A stretch of 64,000 bases of DNA, taken from the NCBI RefSeq assembly GCF_024346955.1, contig NZ_AP024884.1:992001-1056000 (forward strand). The letters run 5' to 3'. The stretch comes from Vibrio mangrovi (lineage in GTDB: Bacteria; Pseudomonadota; Gammaproteobacteria; Enterobacterales; Vibrionaceae). The notes beneath the pieces are model-generated. The model searched no databases. It had not been told where the DNA came from and saw only the letters and a list, made by a program, of their open reading frames with translations. The stretch's first letter is position 1, and each line of letters begins with the position of its first letter. Position numbers and translations under genes: made by a program. Positions 18,034 through 27,408 of the stretch are shown piece by piece.

Positions 18034-21000
18034 ATGAATATTCTGCTGATCTCACAATGTAGTAAACAAGCACTGCCAGAAACCCGCCGGGTACTAGACC
18101 AGTTTGCCGAACGTAAAGGCCGCCGGACCTGGCAAACGCCAATCACTCAGGAAGGACTGAATACACTGCGCAAACTGTTAAAGAAGAACGCCCGACGTAA
18201 CACTGCGGTTGCCTGTTACTGGATTCGCAGCAAAAATCAGACAGATCTTCTTTGGATCGTAGGTAACCGCAGAAAATTCAATCCTGACGGCACTGTCCCG
18301 ACCAATACCACGCAACGCGACATTCTGCGTAGTCAGGATGAAAACCCGATGCACAGTATTCAGACGGCAGCACTCATGGCAGCAATCGCCGGGCTGTTTC
18401 ACGATTTTGGTAAAGCTGGCTTCATGTTCCAGAGGAAGCTGAAAAAAAGGTACGGGTTCGAACCCTATCGTCACGAATGGCTTTCCTGTCAGTTATTTAT
18501 CCGCTTTGTTGCCGGACGCACTGATCAAGAATGGCTGCAACATCTGACACAGTTGACCGCTCAGGATGATATTGAGTTAGGTAAAGAACACGATCCAATG
18601 CAACTGCATGGTTTCACTGAGCTGCCACCGTTAGCACAATGCATTGTCTGGCTGATTCTCTCCCATCACCGAATGCCGAAAGATTACCGTCAGACCTCCG
18701 CCTTTGATGGCACAAAATCCGCATCATCAGCGTTAACCGATGTCGATAACTGGCTGAATCAGGGATTGGATGCTAACTGGAATGCTCTCAATCATCGCTA
18801 TGATCAATTTAAACCGCAGGATTTTAAAGCGGTACTGAATTTCTCAGATGGTACACCAATCCGTAGCCATACCTGGCGAATGAAAGCCCGGGAGCTTGCC
18901 CGCCGGGCACTGAATCTACCCAATCTGGCTGAATATGCAGCACTTGATCAGCCTTTTCCTCTCCATATTGCGCGTATGGCGCTGATGCTGGCCGATCACA
19001 CCTACTCCGCCGATGTCGCTCACAGCAAATGGCAGGATGTCGATTATCAGCTATTTGCCAATACGGATCGTAAGACCGGAGAGATGAAACAGCGTTTGGA
19101 TGAGCATTGCATCGGCGTTGCACACCACGCCTACATTATTACCAGAACAATTCCCCGCTTTCGGGCTGTCATGCCCAGTATCACACGTCACAAAGAAATG
19201 AGACGTCACAGCCCGGACAGCCGTTTCCGCTGGCAAAACAGAGCATTTGATCAGGCTACCAGCCTCACCGAACGCAGTCAGCAACAAGGTTTTTTCGGTA
19301 TCAATATGGCCTCAACCGGAAAAGGAAAAACACTGGCGAATGCCCGGATCATGTACGCGCTGTCAGAAGAACAACTCGGCTGTCGTTTCAGTATTGCGCT
19401 GGGGTTAAGAACCCTGACCCTGCAAACCGGTGAAGCATTGCAACAACGCCTGCATCTGCAAGAAGATGATTTGGCCATTCATATCGGTTCACAGGCAGTG
19501 AAAGATCTGTTCGACTACCAGAAAAACTCAGCAGAGGAAGAAAAGGCTTATGCAAACGGCAGCGAATCGGCAGAGATTTTTGCCGAGCATCAGTATGTCC
19601 GTTACGATGGTGAAGTCGATAACCATTATCTCAACCGCTGGCTGGAACAGAAAAGCAGTGTTCACCGTTTCATCAGTGCGCCATTGAGTGTCAGTACCAT
19701 CGACTATCTGATCCCGGTTTCCGAAGGGATCAGCGGCGGTCAGCAGATCGCCCCAATGCTACGGCTGCTCACTGGTGATTTGATCATTGATGAACCGGAC
19801 GATTTCTCGCTCGACGATGATCCCGCTCTGGCAAGGCTGGTCTATTTTGCCGGATTACTCGGTGCCCGCGTATTACTTTCGTCCGCAACACTGCCACCGT
19901 CACTACTCACTCACTTGTTTGCCAGCTATCAGGCCGGGCGCGCACAATATAATCAGGTAACCGGAGCACAACAGCCTCAGCCGGTCATCTGCGCGTGGTT
20001 TGATGAATTCATGCCGTACACCACCGATGTGACGTCATATACTGATTTTCTGAGCCGGCACCAAAAATTTACAGAAGACCGAGCCAGTGCACTGTGCAAA
20101 GATAAGCGGCCATTACACTGGGGAAACTGGCTGAATATCGAACCCTCTCAGGCTGGGATGAGCACATCTGAGCAGTTTGCCAGAACCGTTTACCGGGGAA
20201 TCACTCAGCTCGCACCACAACACAACACAAAGTCGCAACAACCGGACTGTAAGGGTAAAACCGTCTCAACCGGGATAGTACGCATGGCAAACATCGAGCC
20301 GCTGATAGCCGTTGCCGCGCAATTGATGATGTATTCACCACCGGCAGACACCCGCATTCATTACTGTGTCTATCATAGCCAACAACCACTGGCAGTCCGC
20401 TCAGAAATCGAGTTAACCCTCGATAAACTACTCCAGCGAAATGCCGGCAATTGTCAGGATATTTTCAGTCAGCCATTGATCCAGTCGCTTCTGGCCCGGT
20501 TTACTGAACCCCATCATATCTTTGTTGTACTTGCATCTCCGGTTGCGGAAGTCGGCCGGGATCACGATTATGACTGGGCAGTTATCGAGCCCAGTTCCGT
20601 CCGTTCACTGATCCAACTGGCTGGCCGGGTACAACGCCACCGGCATATCATACCGACAACACCCAATATTTTACTGTTAACACATAATTTCAAAGCGCTG
20701 AAACAAGAAAAAATTGCCTATAGCCGACCGGGATATGAAAGCAGTAAACACTACGCATTGAATGGTTCCGAGTCTTCTTACCTGACGTTAACCTCTCATG
20801 ATCTGCGAGAACAAGGTCTCGGTGATATTCTGCAACACATCAATGCCATCCCGCGCTTCACCGAACCCGAACGACAGTTACTGATCGACCAAAGCGTTCA
20901 ACAGGCCAACGGTTTTATTGAACTGGAACATTTGGCAATGCTGTTAGAACTCAGAGATACCGTAAAACCGTGGTGGAATAGTCGCTATGCCCATCTGTTT

Positions 21001-21375
21001 GGTGAATTTCAGCGCCGCACACCATTTCGGCGCAGCCAGCCCGTAGTCGATTATGTGTTGATACCGGATGAAGACGATCCGGAGAAGCTGCCCCAGTTGC
21101 TTCAGTTTGACCACAGCCATAAAGAATGGCGTAACAGCGGCCTGTTACAGGACTGGCCCGAACCGCCTATGGCGAACGGTATTTGCGTGTGGGGCAATGC
21201 TGAATTAACCAATGTCCTTGCAGAAATTGCAGACCGTCAGGAAACGTCTCTGCGAGATACCAGCCTGATTTACGCCACCATCAATCTTGCGGCACAGAGT
21301 GAAAGCAATCTGGGCTTAACATGGTATTACCATCCGGTGTTTGGCGTGTTTAGAGGAAAGGAGATGGTGCATTGA
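18034..21375 (+). CDS. cas3: Cas2-Cas3 fusion, type I-F nuclease-helicase
   Basis: The 1113-residue protein has the fusion typical of type I-F. An N-terminal Cas2-like domain (about 1-95) precedes an HD nuclease domain with GLFHDFGKAG (about 122-131) and SHHRMP. A superfamily 2 helicase follows with Walker A in STGKGKT (about 428-434), a DEPD Walker B (LIIDEPDDF), SSATLPP, and a C-terminal helicase lobe with VGRDHDYDW and LAGRVQRH. It is recruited by Cascade to nick and degrade target DNA; the Cas2 part normally joins Cas1 for adaptation. No damage is visible. It lies four bases after the deleted cas1 and overlaps none of the csy genes. Confidence 0.96.
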   Translation: MNILLISQCSKQALPETRRVLDQFAERKGRRTWQTPITQEGLNTLRKLLKKNARRNTAVACYWIRSKNQTDLLWIVGNRRKFNPDGTVPTNTTQRDILRSQDENPMHSIQTAALMAAIAGLFHDFGKAGFMFQRKLKKRYGFEPYRHEWLSCQLFIRFVAGRTDQEWLQHLTQLTAQDDIELGKEHDPMQLHGFTELPPLAQCIVWLILSHHRMPKDYRQTSAFDGTKSASSALTDVDNWLNQGLDANWNALNHRYDQFKPQDFKAVLNFSDGTPIRSHTWRMKARELARRALNLPNLAEYAALDQPFPLHIARMALMLADHTYSADVAHSKWQDVDYQLFANTDRKTGEMKQRLDEHCIGVAHHAYIITRTIPRFRAVMPSITRHKEMRRHSPDSRFRWQNRAFDQATSLTERSQQQGFFGINMASTGKGKTLANARIMYALSEEQLGCRFSIALGLRTLTLQTGEALQQRLHLQEDDLAIHIGSQAVKDLFDYQKNSAEEEKAYANGSESAEIFAEHQYVRYDGEVDNHYLNRWLEQKSSVHRFISAPLSVSTIDYLIPVSEGISGGQQIAPMLRLLTGDLIIDEPDDFSLDDDPALARLVYFAGLLGARVLLSSATLPPSLLTHLFASYQAGRAQYNQVTGAQQPQPVICAWFDEFMPYTTDVTSYTDFLSRHQKFTEDRASALCKDKRPLHWGNWLNIEPSQAGMSTSEQFARTVYRGITQLAPQHNTKSQQPDCKGKTVSTGIVRMANIEPLIAVAAQLMMYSPPADTRIHYCVYHSQQPLAVRSEIELTLDKLLQRNAGNCQDIFSQPLIQSLLARFTEPHHIFVVLASPVAEVGRDHDYDWAVIEPSSVRSLIQLAGRVQRHRHIIPTTPNILLLTHNFKALKQEKIAYSRPGYESSKHYALNGSESSYLTLTSHDLREQGLGDILQHINAIPRFTEPERQLLIDQSVQQANGFIELEHLAMLLELRDTVKPWWNSRYAHLFGEFQRRTPFRRSQPVVDYVLIPDEDDPEKLPQLLQFDHSHKEWRNSGLLQDWPEPPMANGICVWGNAELTNVLAEIADRQETSLRDTSLIYATINLAAQSESNLGLTWYYHPVFGVFRGKEMVH

Positions 21376-21407
21376 CAGTATATTCAAATAACCCTGAAGG
21401 AGGGCAA

Positions 21408-22706
21408 ATGCTATCGCAGCAAATAGAACGCTACATCCATGAGCGCTACCTTGCCAAGCAGGAAGCGCTCGATAAAACCTACGCAAAAGCCCGGCAGGAT
21501 GCCGTATCAGAGACAACCGCCGCAGAAGTTGAAACAGAATACGCGGCCAAACGGGAAAAGCTGCAACAGGATTTTCAGATCTCTCACTGGCTCGATAGCG
21601 CAGCCCAGCGTGCCTCGCAGATCAGTATGGCGACCCACGCCATCAAATTTACCCACAGTGGTGCCAAAGGCAGCAACCTGCTCGCCAGTAATCTGGGCAG
21701 CGATCCACATTATCTCGACACCAGCGCACTGAAAAAACCGGCGGTTGATGTGGTCGGAAATGCAGCGGCCCTTGACGTTGCCCGGTTATTGCAACTGACC
21801 GATGAACATGGCACTTCTCTGTTTGACTACCTGAAACAGGAAAACACCACACCACTGCAACCTTTCACCACCGATGAAACTCAACTATCCCGCTGGACTG
21901 ACGGACTGAAACAGGCTCTGCATGATCAGGCACCCAGTAGCCATACGCTCGGCAAGCAGATCTATTTCCCGATCGGTGACAATCAGTATCATTTGCTGGT
22001 GCCGCTATACTCTTCTTCTCTGTCACAGGCTTTTTACGATGCCATTCACCACAGCCGTTACAGTCAGGAGATGAAAGCGGTCCGGGATGCACGAAAAAAC
22101 CAGCAACCACACAACACACCGCTGGTTGCCTACCCTGATTTGGCCGTGACCATTGCCGGCGGCTCCAAACCGCAGAATGTCTCGCAACTCAACTCTGGCC
22201 GTGGTGGCCGTAATTATCTGTTTTCGGCCCGCCCGCCTGTCTGGCAAACCCGGCAGAAACCACCGCTCACCAGTGACAATATCTTTACTCATCCTGAGTT
22301 ACGTTACCTGACCCGCGACACGATTCGTCAACTAAGACGTTTTCTGACTCGGCTCAATCAACAGCAGACCGACAGCAACCAACGCATCCGTAACTATATC
22401 AGACAACAGGTTGATGAAGTGATCGATCAAGCCCTGAGCAAAGCGGGTCAGTGGCAACAGCTCCCGGCCCGCTGGAGCGATCAGGCAAGCGATTTACCCT
22501 TAGCACAACGCCGCTGGCTCGATCCGGAGCATCCGCAATGGGATCGTCATGACCAGCAGTGGCAGCAAGAGCTTGCTCAAAATTTTGGTCTGTGGCTGAA
22601 AGACAGCCTCAATTATCACAATCAGGAAAGTTTTGTACTGGGCAATGAGGAAGTTGAGATCTGGAAGAAAGCATTTCTTGAAGCCTTGCAGGAGGCAGGA
22701 CAATGA
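21408..22706 (+). CDS. csy1: Csy1 / Cas8f, type I-F Cascade large subunit
   Basis: This is the large subunit that recognises the PAM and the crRNA 5' end in the Csy complex. The roughly 432-residue product has the family's N-terminal SQQIERYIHERYLAK and ATHAIKFTHSGAKGSN, central SLSQAFYDAIHHSRYS, and NVSQLNSGRGGRNYLF, all typical of Csy1. The ATG at 21408 is chosen because AGGAGG lies just upstream; an earlier in-frame ATG at 21372 overlaps the cas3 stop and is less likely. Its stop overlaps the csy2 start by four bases. Confidence 0.95.
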   Translation: MLSQQIERYIHERYLAKQEALDKTYAKARQDAVSETTAAEVETEYAAKREKLQQDFQISHWLDSAAQRASQISMATHAIKFTHSGAKGSNLLASNLGSDPHYLDTSALKKPAVDVVGNAAALDVARLLQLTDEHGTSLFDYLKQENTTPLQPFTTDETQLSRWTDGLKQALHDQAPSSHTLGKQIYFPIGDNQYHLLVPLYSSSLSQAFYDAIHHSRYSQEMKAVRDARKNQQPHNTPLVAYPDLAVTIAGGSKPQNVSQLNSGRGGRNYLFSARPPVWQTRQKPPLTSDNIFTHPELRYLTRDTIRQLRRFLTRLNQQQTDSNQRIRNYIRQQVDEVIDQALSKAGQWQQLPARWSDQASDLPLAQRRWLDPEHPQWDRHDQQWQQELAQNFGLWLKDSLNYHNQESFVLGNEEVEIWKKAFLEALQEAGQ

Positions 22707-23656
22707 GCGAACAATATCTGATCCTCAAACGTATTCAAGTGAGTGGCGCCAATGCAATTTCCGGATTTACTTATGGTTTTCCGGCGGTGACCCATTTCCT
22801 CGGCTATGTCCATGCGCTTTCACTCAAACTGCAACACAATCATAAAATTACCCTGAGTGATGTTGCCATCATCTGCCATCACCATCAGCTTCATGCTTAC
22901 CGGGAATCCCGCTACGAACCGTATGCATTCGCCCAGACCCGCAATCCGCTGACCAAAGAAGGCAAAACTGCCCCGATTAACGAAGAGGGGAAAATGAATA
23001 TGAGCGTCTCACTGATCATCCGGGCCAGTGGTTTCAATGTCGTCAATGAGGCCGGGCAAAAAGCACAGTGCGAACTCATCCGGGAACTGGCAATACAACA
23101 GAAACTGGCCGGAGGCCGGATTACCGGGATACAAAGCTGTTTTCTCAGTAGCGGCGACACACCCCGCAAACTGTTACGTCCGTTACTACCCGGCTTTGCC
23201 TTGATTGATCGTTCAGCGCTGCTGGCAGAAAAAAATCAGAAGAACAAGGACAATCAAATGCTGGAAAACTGGCTCAGTTTTTCTGCTTTCAAATATGCGG
23301 CCACCGATGAACCACTGGAAGAAGACCCAGATAAAGTCAAATGGCAACAGGTTGATCAGCATGAAGGCTATCTGGTCCCGATTCAGATCGGCTACAAACA
23401 GCTCGCCAAACCTTATTCTCCCCGTGAAGTCAGCCATGTGCGTAACCCAGATGTCCCGGTCAGCTTTGTCGAAGCGATTCACAGCATCGGGGAATGGATC
23501 GGCGCGCCAAGCCGACTCGACTCACTATCAGAATTGATGTGGCAATATCATTATCAGGAAGAATCCCCTTTCTATGTTTGCCACAGTCAACAGACCATCA
23601 ACGCTATTTCTGCCGGACAAGACACTGACCGGAAAGAGCTCGATTTTGGAATTTAA
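22703..23656 (+). CDS. csy2: Csy2 / Cas5f, type I-F Cascade subunit
   Basis: The 317-residue product opens with ILKRIQVSGANAISGFTYGFPAVTHFLGYVHAL, here split by position (about 6-38), the signature of Csy2. It caps the 5' handle of the crRNA together with Csy1. GYKQLAKPYSPREVSHVRNPDVPVSFVE (about 225-252, read in segments) is also family-typical. It is translationally coupled to csy1 through an ATGA overlap and followed 10 bases later by csy3. Confidence 0.95.
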   Translation: MSEQYLILKRIQVSGANAISGFTYGFPAVTHFLGYVHALSLKLQHNHKITLSDVAIICHHHQLHAYRESRYEPYAFAQTRNPLTKEGKTAPINEEGKMNMSVSLIIRASGFNVVNEAGQKAQCELIRELAIQQKLAGGRITGIQSCFLSSGDTPRKLLRPLLPGFALIDRSALLAEKNQKNKDNQMLENWLSFSAFKYAATDEPLEEDPDKVKWQQVDQHEGYLVPIQIGYKQLAKPYSPREVSHVRNPDVPVSFVEAIHSIGEWIGAPSRLDSLSELMWQYHYQEESPFYVCHSQQTINAISAGQDTDRKELDFGI

Positions 23657-23666
23657 GGAACTCAAC

Positions 23667-24650
23667 ATGACAAAATTAACCACCCCTTCCGTTTTAGCTT
23701 TTGAATCGAAACTGGCCTGTTCTGATGCCGTAATGCTTTCCGGCAACTGGCAGGAAAAGGATAAGGCAGAGCTGTGGAAACCGATTCCGGTCATTGAAAA
23801 ATCGGTCCGCGGCACGATTTCCAACCGGCTCAAAGGAGCCAAAGCCAGTAAGCTTGATGCTGAAGTTGAAAAAGCCAACCTGCAAACCGTCGATAATGCC
23901 GCACTGCCATTTCAGAACGACACCCTGAAAGTGATGTTCACTCTGCGGGTACTTGGCGGCTTGGGTCAGCCATCAACCTGTAACAGCCCGGATTATCAAA
24001 CCAAACTACAGAAAAAAGTCACTGATTATGTCAGCCAGTATGGCTTCGGCACACTGGCAAATCGCTATGCCACCAACCTTACCAACGGGCGTTTTCTGTG
24101 GCGTAACCGGATCGGAGCCGAGCAGATTGAAATCCGCATCCAATGTCAGGATCAACAATGGACATTTAATGCCCATGACTTTTCACTCCGGAACTTTGAC
24201 CAACAGAATCCGTCTGTCACTCAGATGGCTCAGATGATTGAACAGGGTTTACTGGGTGAAAAAACGACATTGTTATCGGTAGAAGCTTATGTTCAGCTCG
24301 GCGAAGGTCAGACCGTTTTTCCTTCTCAGGAACTGGTCCTCAATAGCGGGGATAAAAAAAGCAAATACCTGTATCAGCTTGACGGACAGGCTGCGATGCA
24401 CTCCCAGAAAATCGGCAATGCACTGCGCACCATCGACACCTGGTATTCACAGGCAGACGAGTTCGGTCCTATCGCTATCGAACCATATGGTAGCGTCACC
24501 AATCGGGGTGTGGCCTATCGCCAGCCAAAAGAGAAGAGTGATTTTTACACCATCATCGACCAATGGATGCTGAAAGATGAAATCCCACAGGAAAACGAGC
24601 AGCATTATATGATGGCGATGCTGATTCGCGGTGGTGTATTCGGGGAGTAA
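23667..24650 (+). CDS. csy3: Csy3 / Cas7f, type I-F Cascade backbone subunit
   Basis: The 327-residue protein forms the six-copy helical backbone that holds the crRNA spacer. Family segments are visible: TPSVLAFESKLACSDAVM near the N-terminus, SVRGTISNRLK, FTLRVLGGLGQPSTCN (about 94-109), ANRYATNLTNGRFLWRNRIG and FYTIIDQWML. The ATG at 23667 follows AAGGAA; an ATG 93 bases earlier lies inside csy2 and would add a tail not seen in the family. Confidence 0.95.
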   Translation: MTKLTTPSVLAFESKLACSDAVMLSGNWQEKDKAELWKPIPVIEKSVRGTISNRLKGAKASKLDAEVEKANLQTVDNAALPFQNDTLKVMFTLRVLGGLGQPSTCNSPDYQTKLQKKVTDYVSQYGFGTLANRYATNLTNGRFLWRNRIGAEQIEIRIQCQDQQWTFNAHDFSLRNFDQQNPSVTQMAQMIEQGLLGEKTTLLSVEAYVQLGEGQTVFPSQELVLNSGDKKSKYLYQLDGQAAMHSQKIGNALRTIDTWYSQADEFGPIAIEPYGSVTNRGVAYRQPKEKSDFYTIIDQWMLKDEIPQENEQHYMMAMLIRGGVFGE

Positions 24651-24652
24651 GT

Positions 24653-25207
24653 ATGGATTATTATCTCGATATACAGGTTGAGCCAGACCCGGAGATGAGT
24701 GCTCCGGTACTGATCAATCACCTGTTCGCTAAATTTCACCGGGTGATGATGCAAATTTGTCCCAACCAGATAGGTGTCAGTTTCCCGCATTATGGTAAAA
24801 CTCTTGGTTCAGTATTACGTTTGCACGGTACGCAAACCGAGCTTGAAACATTGATGGCAGAAAACTGGCTGAAAGGTCTGCGGGACTATACCTGTGTGAG
24901 CCCTATACAGGCAGTGCCTGATTGCATTCATGGATATTGCACGTTTTCCCGGATTCAGCAAAAAAGTCCGCATAATATGCGCAAACGCTCCATAGCAAAG
25001 GGTTGGCTAACACCAGAGGAAGCACTGACAAAGATCCCGGATTCACAACAAAAGTGTCTGGCACTTCCTTACCTGCAACTGCAAAGTCTCTCGAATAAAC
25101 AGGTTATGCGGATATTTGTTCAACGGGGAGAACTGAACCAGAAACCGGTCAGCGGTTCATTTTCCAGTTACGGCCTGAGCCGCAGTACAACCGTTCCCTG
25201 GTTCTGA
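24653..25207 (+). CDS. csy4: Csy4 / Cas6f, CRISPR RNA endonuclease
   Basis: The 184-residue product starts MDYYLDIQVEPDPEM, and its His29 falls exactly where the catalytic His29 of the Pseudomonas aeruginosa enzyme lies. FSRIQQKSP and the arginine-rich stretch MRKRS follow, and SSYGLS and a VPWF C-terminus complete the match. It cleaves the repeat RNA 3' of the stem to mature crRNAs and stays bound to the hairpin. It starts two bases after csy3, ending the cas operon; the CRISPR2 leader begins 10 bases after its stop. Confidence 0.96.
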   Translation: MDYYLDIQVEPDPEMSAPVLINHLFAKFHRVMMQICPNQIGVSFPHYGKTLGSVLRLHGTQTELETLMAENWLKGLRDYTCVSPIQAVPDCIHGYCTFSRIQQKSPHNMRKRSIAKGWLTPEEALTKIPDSQQKCLALPYLQLQSLSNKQVMRIFVQRGELNQKPVSGSFSSYGLSRSTTVPWF

Positions 25208-25216
25208 CCCTGTTTT

Positions 25217-25347
25217 TACCCTATTTTTCACCCCGGATATAACTGTTTGATTTATATAGACCATATTCGGAGCCTGAAAAATAGGGTTTTTCGGGTGATT
25301 TCCGTCTCCGCTCTTTAATAATCCGGTCTGCAAAGATATATTGAACC
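25217..25347 (+). promoter_or_regulatory. Leader of CRISPR array 2
   Basis: Inverted arms ACCCTATTTTT (25218-25228) and AAAAATAGGGT (25277-25287) are separated by an AT-rich spacer. The right arm again lies 71 bases before the first repeat. From TTTATATAGACCATATTCGG to the array the sequence is almost identical to leader 3, showing a fairly recent duplication, while leader 1 is more diverged. Confidence 0.75.
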
Positions 25348-25796
25348 CTTCACTGCCGTATAGGCAGCTTAGAAAGGCTCCGGAGTAAACCTGATATCGA
25401 TAACCGACTTCACTGCCGTATAGGCAGCTTAGAAAAAGCGACGGATGGCATCGAACACGTAACGCTCCTTCACTGCCGCATAGGCAGCTTAGAAAAATAA
25501 AGACCGTAACCCTCTAAACCATAATCACTTCACTGCCGCATAGGCAGCTTAGAAATCATTCGTCCTGTCAGCGGCCAAGGCGATTAGCTTCACTGCCGCA
25601 TAGGCAGCTTAGAAATCACTGCCGAGGAACAGGCGGCAGCAGCGGAGCTTCACTGCCGCATAGGCAGCTTAGAAATCATAAACTTCTGTCAGGATGGTAA
25701 TATTGAACTTCACTGCCGCATAGGCAGCTTAGAAACATTAAATCGCCTTCAGGCAATAACGACCAACCTTCACTGCCGCATAGGCAGCATTAGAAA
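25348..25796 (+). CRISPR. CRISPR array 2, type I-F, eight repeats and seven spacers
   Basis: Repeats begin every 60 bp from 25348 to 25768 with 32-bp spacers. The first two repeats read GTATAGG in the middle and the remaining six GCATAGG, so the leader-proximal and older parts carry different repeat variants. The terminal repeat (25768-25796) has one extra base (GCATTAGAAA), marking the distal end. The array follows csy4 directly and is on the same strand. Confidence 0.97.
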
Positions 25797-25821
25797 ATGC
25801 AAATACCGGTGTTTTTCAAGA

Positions 25822-26142
25822 TCAATGCCAAAATCCATAAGGGATTTTACGAGGGTCCGTAGGTAAATCTCTCAATCCATATTCATCTTGCAAATAACGT
25901 TTTTCAAAATTTCGTCTTCTTGCACCATCTGCCGGTAATTCTCTAAGAATATTAACAATATGCTGTATTTGAGGATCATTAAATCTTCTTCCTTGCATCA
26001 AATAATCATGAAGAAGTGGTATTAATTCACAATAAAGCTCATCAGCATGAGATCTATCGTCAAATACCCCTTTCACTATTTTATAAACAGTGTATACAGG
26101 GCCACCTTTTCTTATATTAGAGATCACACTTGCTACGTTCAC
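25822..26142 (-). CDS. Small protein of unknown function inserted between CRISPR2 and CRISPR3
   Basis: A 106-residue soluble, charged protein (RGDGARRRN-like basic patch around residues 72-80, C-terminal PRKIPYGFWH). I do not recognise the family. The GTG start lies inside the end of the membrane-protein gene upstream, 26 bases before that gene's stop, and AAGGAAG precedes it, so the two are translationally coupled. Both run opposite to the CRISPR arrays and are richer in A+T than the cas genes. The position between two arrays suggests a small accessory cassette; a toxin-antitoxin, immunity or defence role is only a guess. Confidence 0.7.
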   Translation of the reverse strand: MNVASVISNIRKGGPVYTVYKIVKGVFDDRSHADELYCELIPLLHDYLMQGRRFNDPQIQHIVNILRELPADGARRRNFEKRYLQDEYGLRDLPTDPRKIPYGFWH

Positions 26143-26503
26143 GCCTAGCTTCCTTAAATAGAATAGTAAAAATGAAAATATTGATGATTATGTCAAAACC
26201 AAAAGTAGACATTAGATCAGTGGGATCTTGTTCTGAATACTTAAAATATGGATAGATATAAGAAATCAATGTCATTAAAACTGTAATATATGCCAGTAAA
26301 AACAACTGCTTATAGCTAAATAGTGAAGTCCCTTTATAAACAGAAAATAATGCAATCAGGACAAAATAGTTTGAGAATACCCCGACTGTATTTATCACTT
26401 TCTCAAAAATATCGCCCACGTACTGATACCCACTAACTACAGAGAATGCAGAAATGACAACTAAAAATATGATTATTGAGAGATATTTATCTGACTTAGC
26501 CAT
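26117..26503 (-). CDS. Small four-helix membrane protein of unknown function
   Basis: The 128-residue protein has four predicted transmembrane segments (about 8-28, 37-56, 64-86 and 98-115) and short charged tails, with no signal peptide or catalytic motif that I recognise. A strong AAGGAGG ribosome site lies seven bases before its ATG, so it is very likely expressed. Its end overlaps the start of the 106-residue gene by 26 bases. The pair interrupts what would otherwise be two neighbouring CRISPR arrays. Confidence 0.75.
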   Translation of the reverse strand: MAKSDKYLSIIIFLVVISAFSVVSGYQYVGDIFEKVINTVGVFSNYFVLIALFSVYKGTSLFSYKQLFLLAYITVLMTLISYIYPYFKYSEQDPTDLMSTFGFDIIINIFIFTILFKEARRERSKCDL

Positions 26504-26720
26504 AAGAACCTCCTTAAAAAAAATGAGTCTATCACAATAATTTCAGGGGCAAAAACTTGCTCAGTCGTGCAGGCGAATGCCATATACTTTCAGCGGGGAA
26601 TCAGGTTTCTGTCTGGGGTGTTCAATGCCAGACTCTTTGTTCTGTGGCGATTTGACCCACCTGAAATCTTGCAAAATTTCAAGGTAATTATGGAGAATGA
26701 CTGGGTAAAACGCTGGTTTT

Positions 26721-26851
26721 AACCCTATTTTTTCACGTTGATATAACCTATTGATTTATATAGACCATATTCGGAGCCTGAAAAATAGGGTTTTTCGGAT
26801 TATTTCCGTCTCCGCTCTTTAATAATCCGGCCTGCAAAGATATATTGAACC
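26721..26851 (+). promoter_or_regulatory. Leader of CRISPR array 3
   Basis: Arms AACCCTATTTTT (26721-26732) and AAAAATAGGGTT (26781-26792) bracket a TTTATATAGACCATATTCGG segment, and GCTCTTTAATAAT lies near the array. The right arm starts 71 bases before repeat 1. Upstream, 26504-26720 contains the promoter region of the divergent two-gene insert and nothing else that I can assign. Confidence 0.75.
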
Positions 26852-27239
26852 CTTCACTGCCGTATAGGCAGCTTAGAAATACACCGCCAACCGATGGGTG
26901 AAGAATTGAAACTTCACTGCCGTATAGGCAGCTTAGAAATGGTTAAGGCTGTTCAGGAATTTAATCAACAGCTTCACTGCCGTATAGGCAGCTTAGAAAC
27001 GGGGACATGGCCAGCTGATCACATCGATGCCCTTCACTGCCGTATAGGCAGCTTAGAAAAGGGTGTATTCATTGCCTGGAAACAGCTTGGGCTTCACTGC
27101 CGTATAGGCAGCTTAGAAAACGAAGATCATCACATTCATCAACGTACAGGCCTTCACTGCCGTATAGGCAGCTTAGAAACTGCAACATACACCCACCGGC
27201 TAAACTCCTGACTTCACTGCCGTATAGGCAGCTTAGAAA
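26852..27239 (+). CRISPR. CRISPR array 3, type I-F, seven repeats and six spacers
   Basis: Repeats begin every 60 bp from 26852 to 27212. All seven read GTATAGG in the centre, and even the last is perfect, so the array has no visibly decayed end. Spacers are 32 bp. Together with arrays 1 and 2 the locus stores 18 spacers. A frame open through this array is only a product of the 60-bp periodicity. The 27240-27408 stretch after it holds only the promoter region of the following dehydrogenase. Confidence 0.97.
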
Positions 27240-27408
27240 TTTCTCCCCTCCGCTTGATCTGGATCTATCGTCTGCCTCTGGTTTTGAAAATTTGAACTAT
27301 TTTACTGAAAAACGCGTTAGTTCCTGATCGGGCCTCTTGATAGCCTACAGACATTGATTATTACTGTTCAGCGAAATGAAATACGTAGGTATTTCGAGGA
27401 GTTACGCG

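Noticed and set aside
26894..27211. Reading frame of 105 codons with a repeated LHCRIGSLE peptide
   Set aside because: Same artefact of the CRISPR period, in array 3.
17162..27239. Possibility of a CRISPR-associated transposon (type I-F3)
   Set aside because: No tnsA, tnsB, tnsC or tniQ genes are present, and a full Cas2-3 nuclease is; this is a normal I-F1 interference locus.
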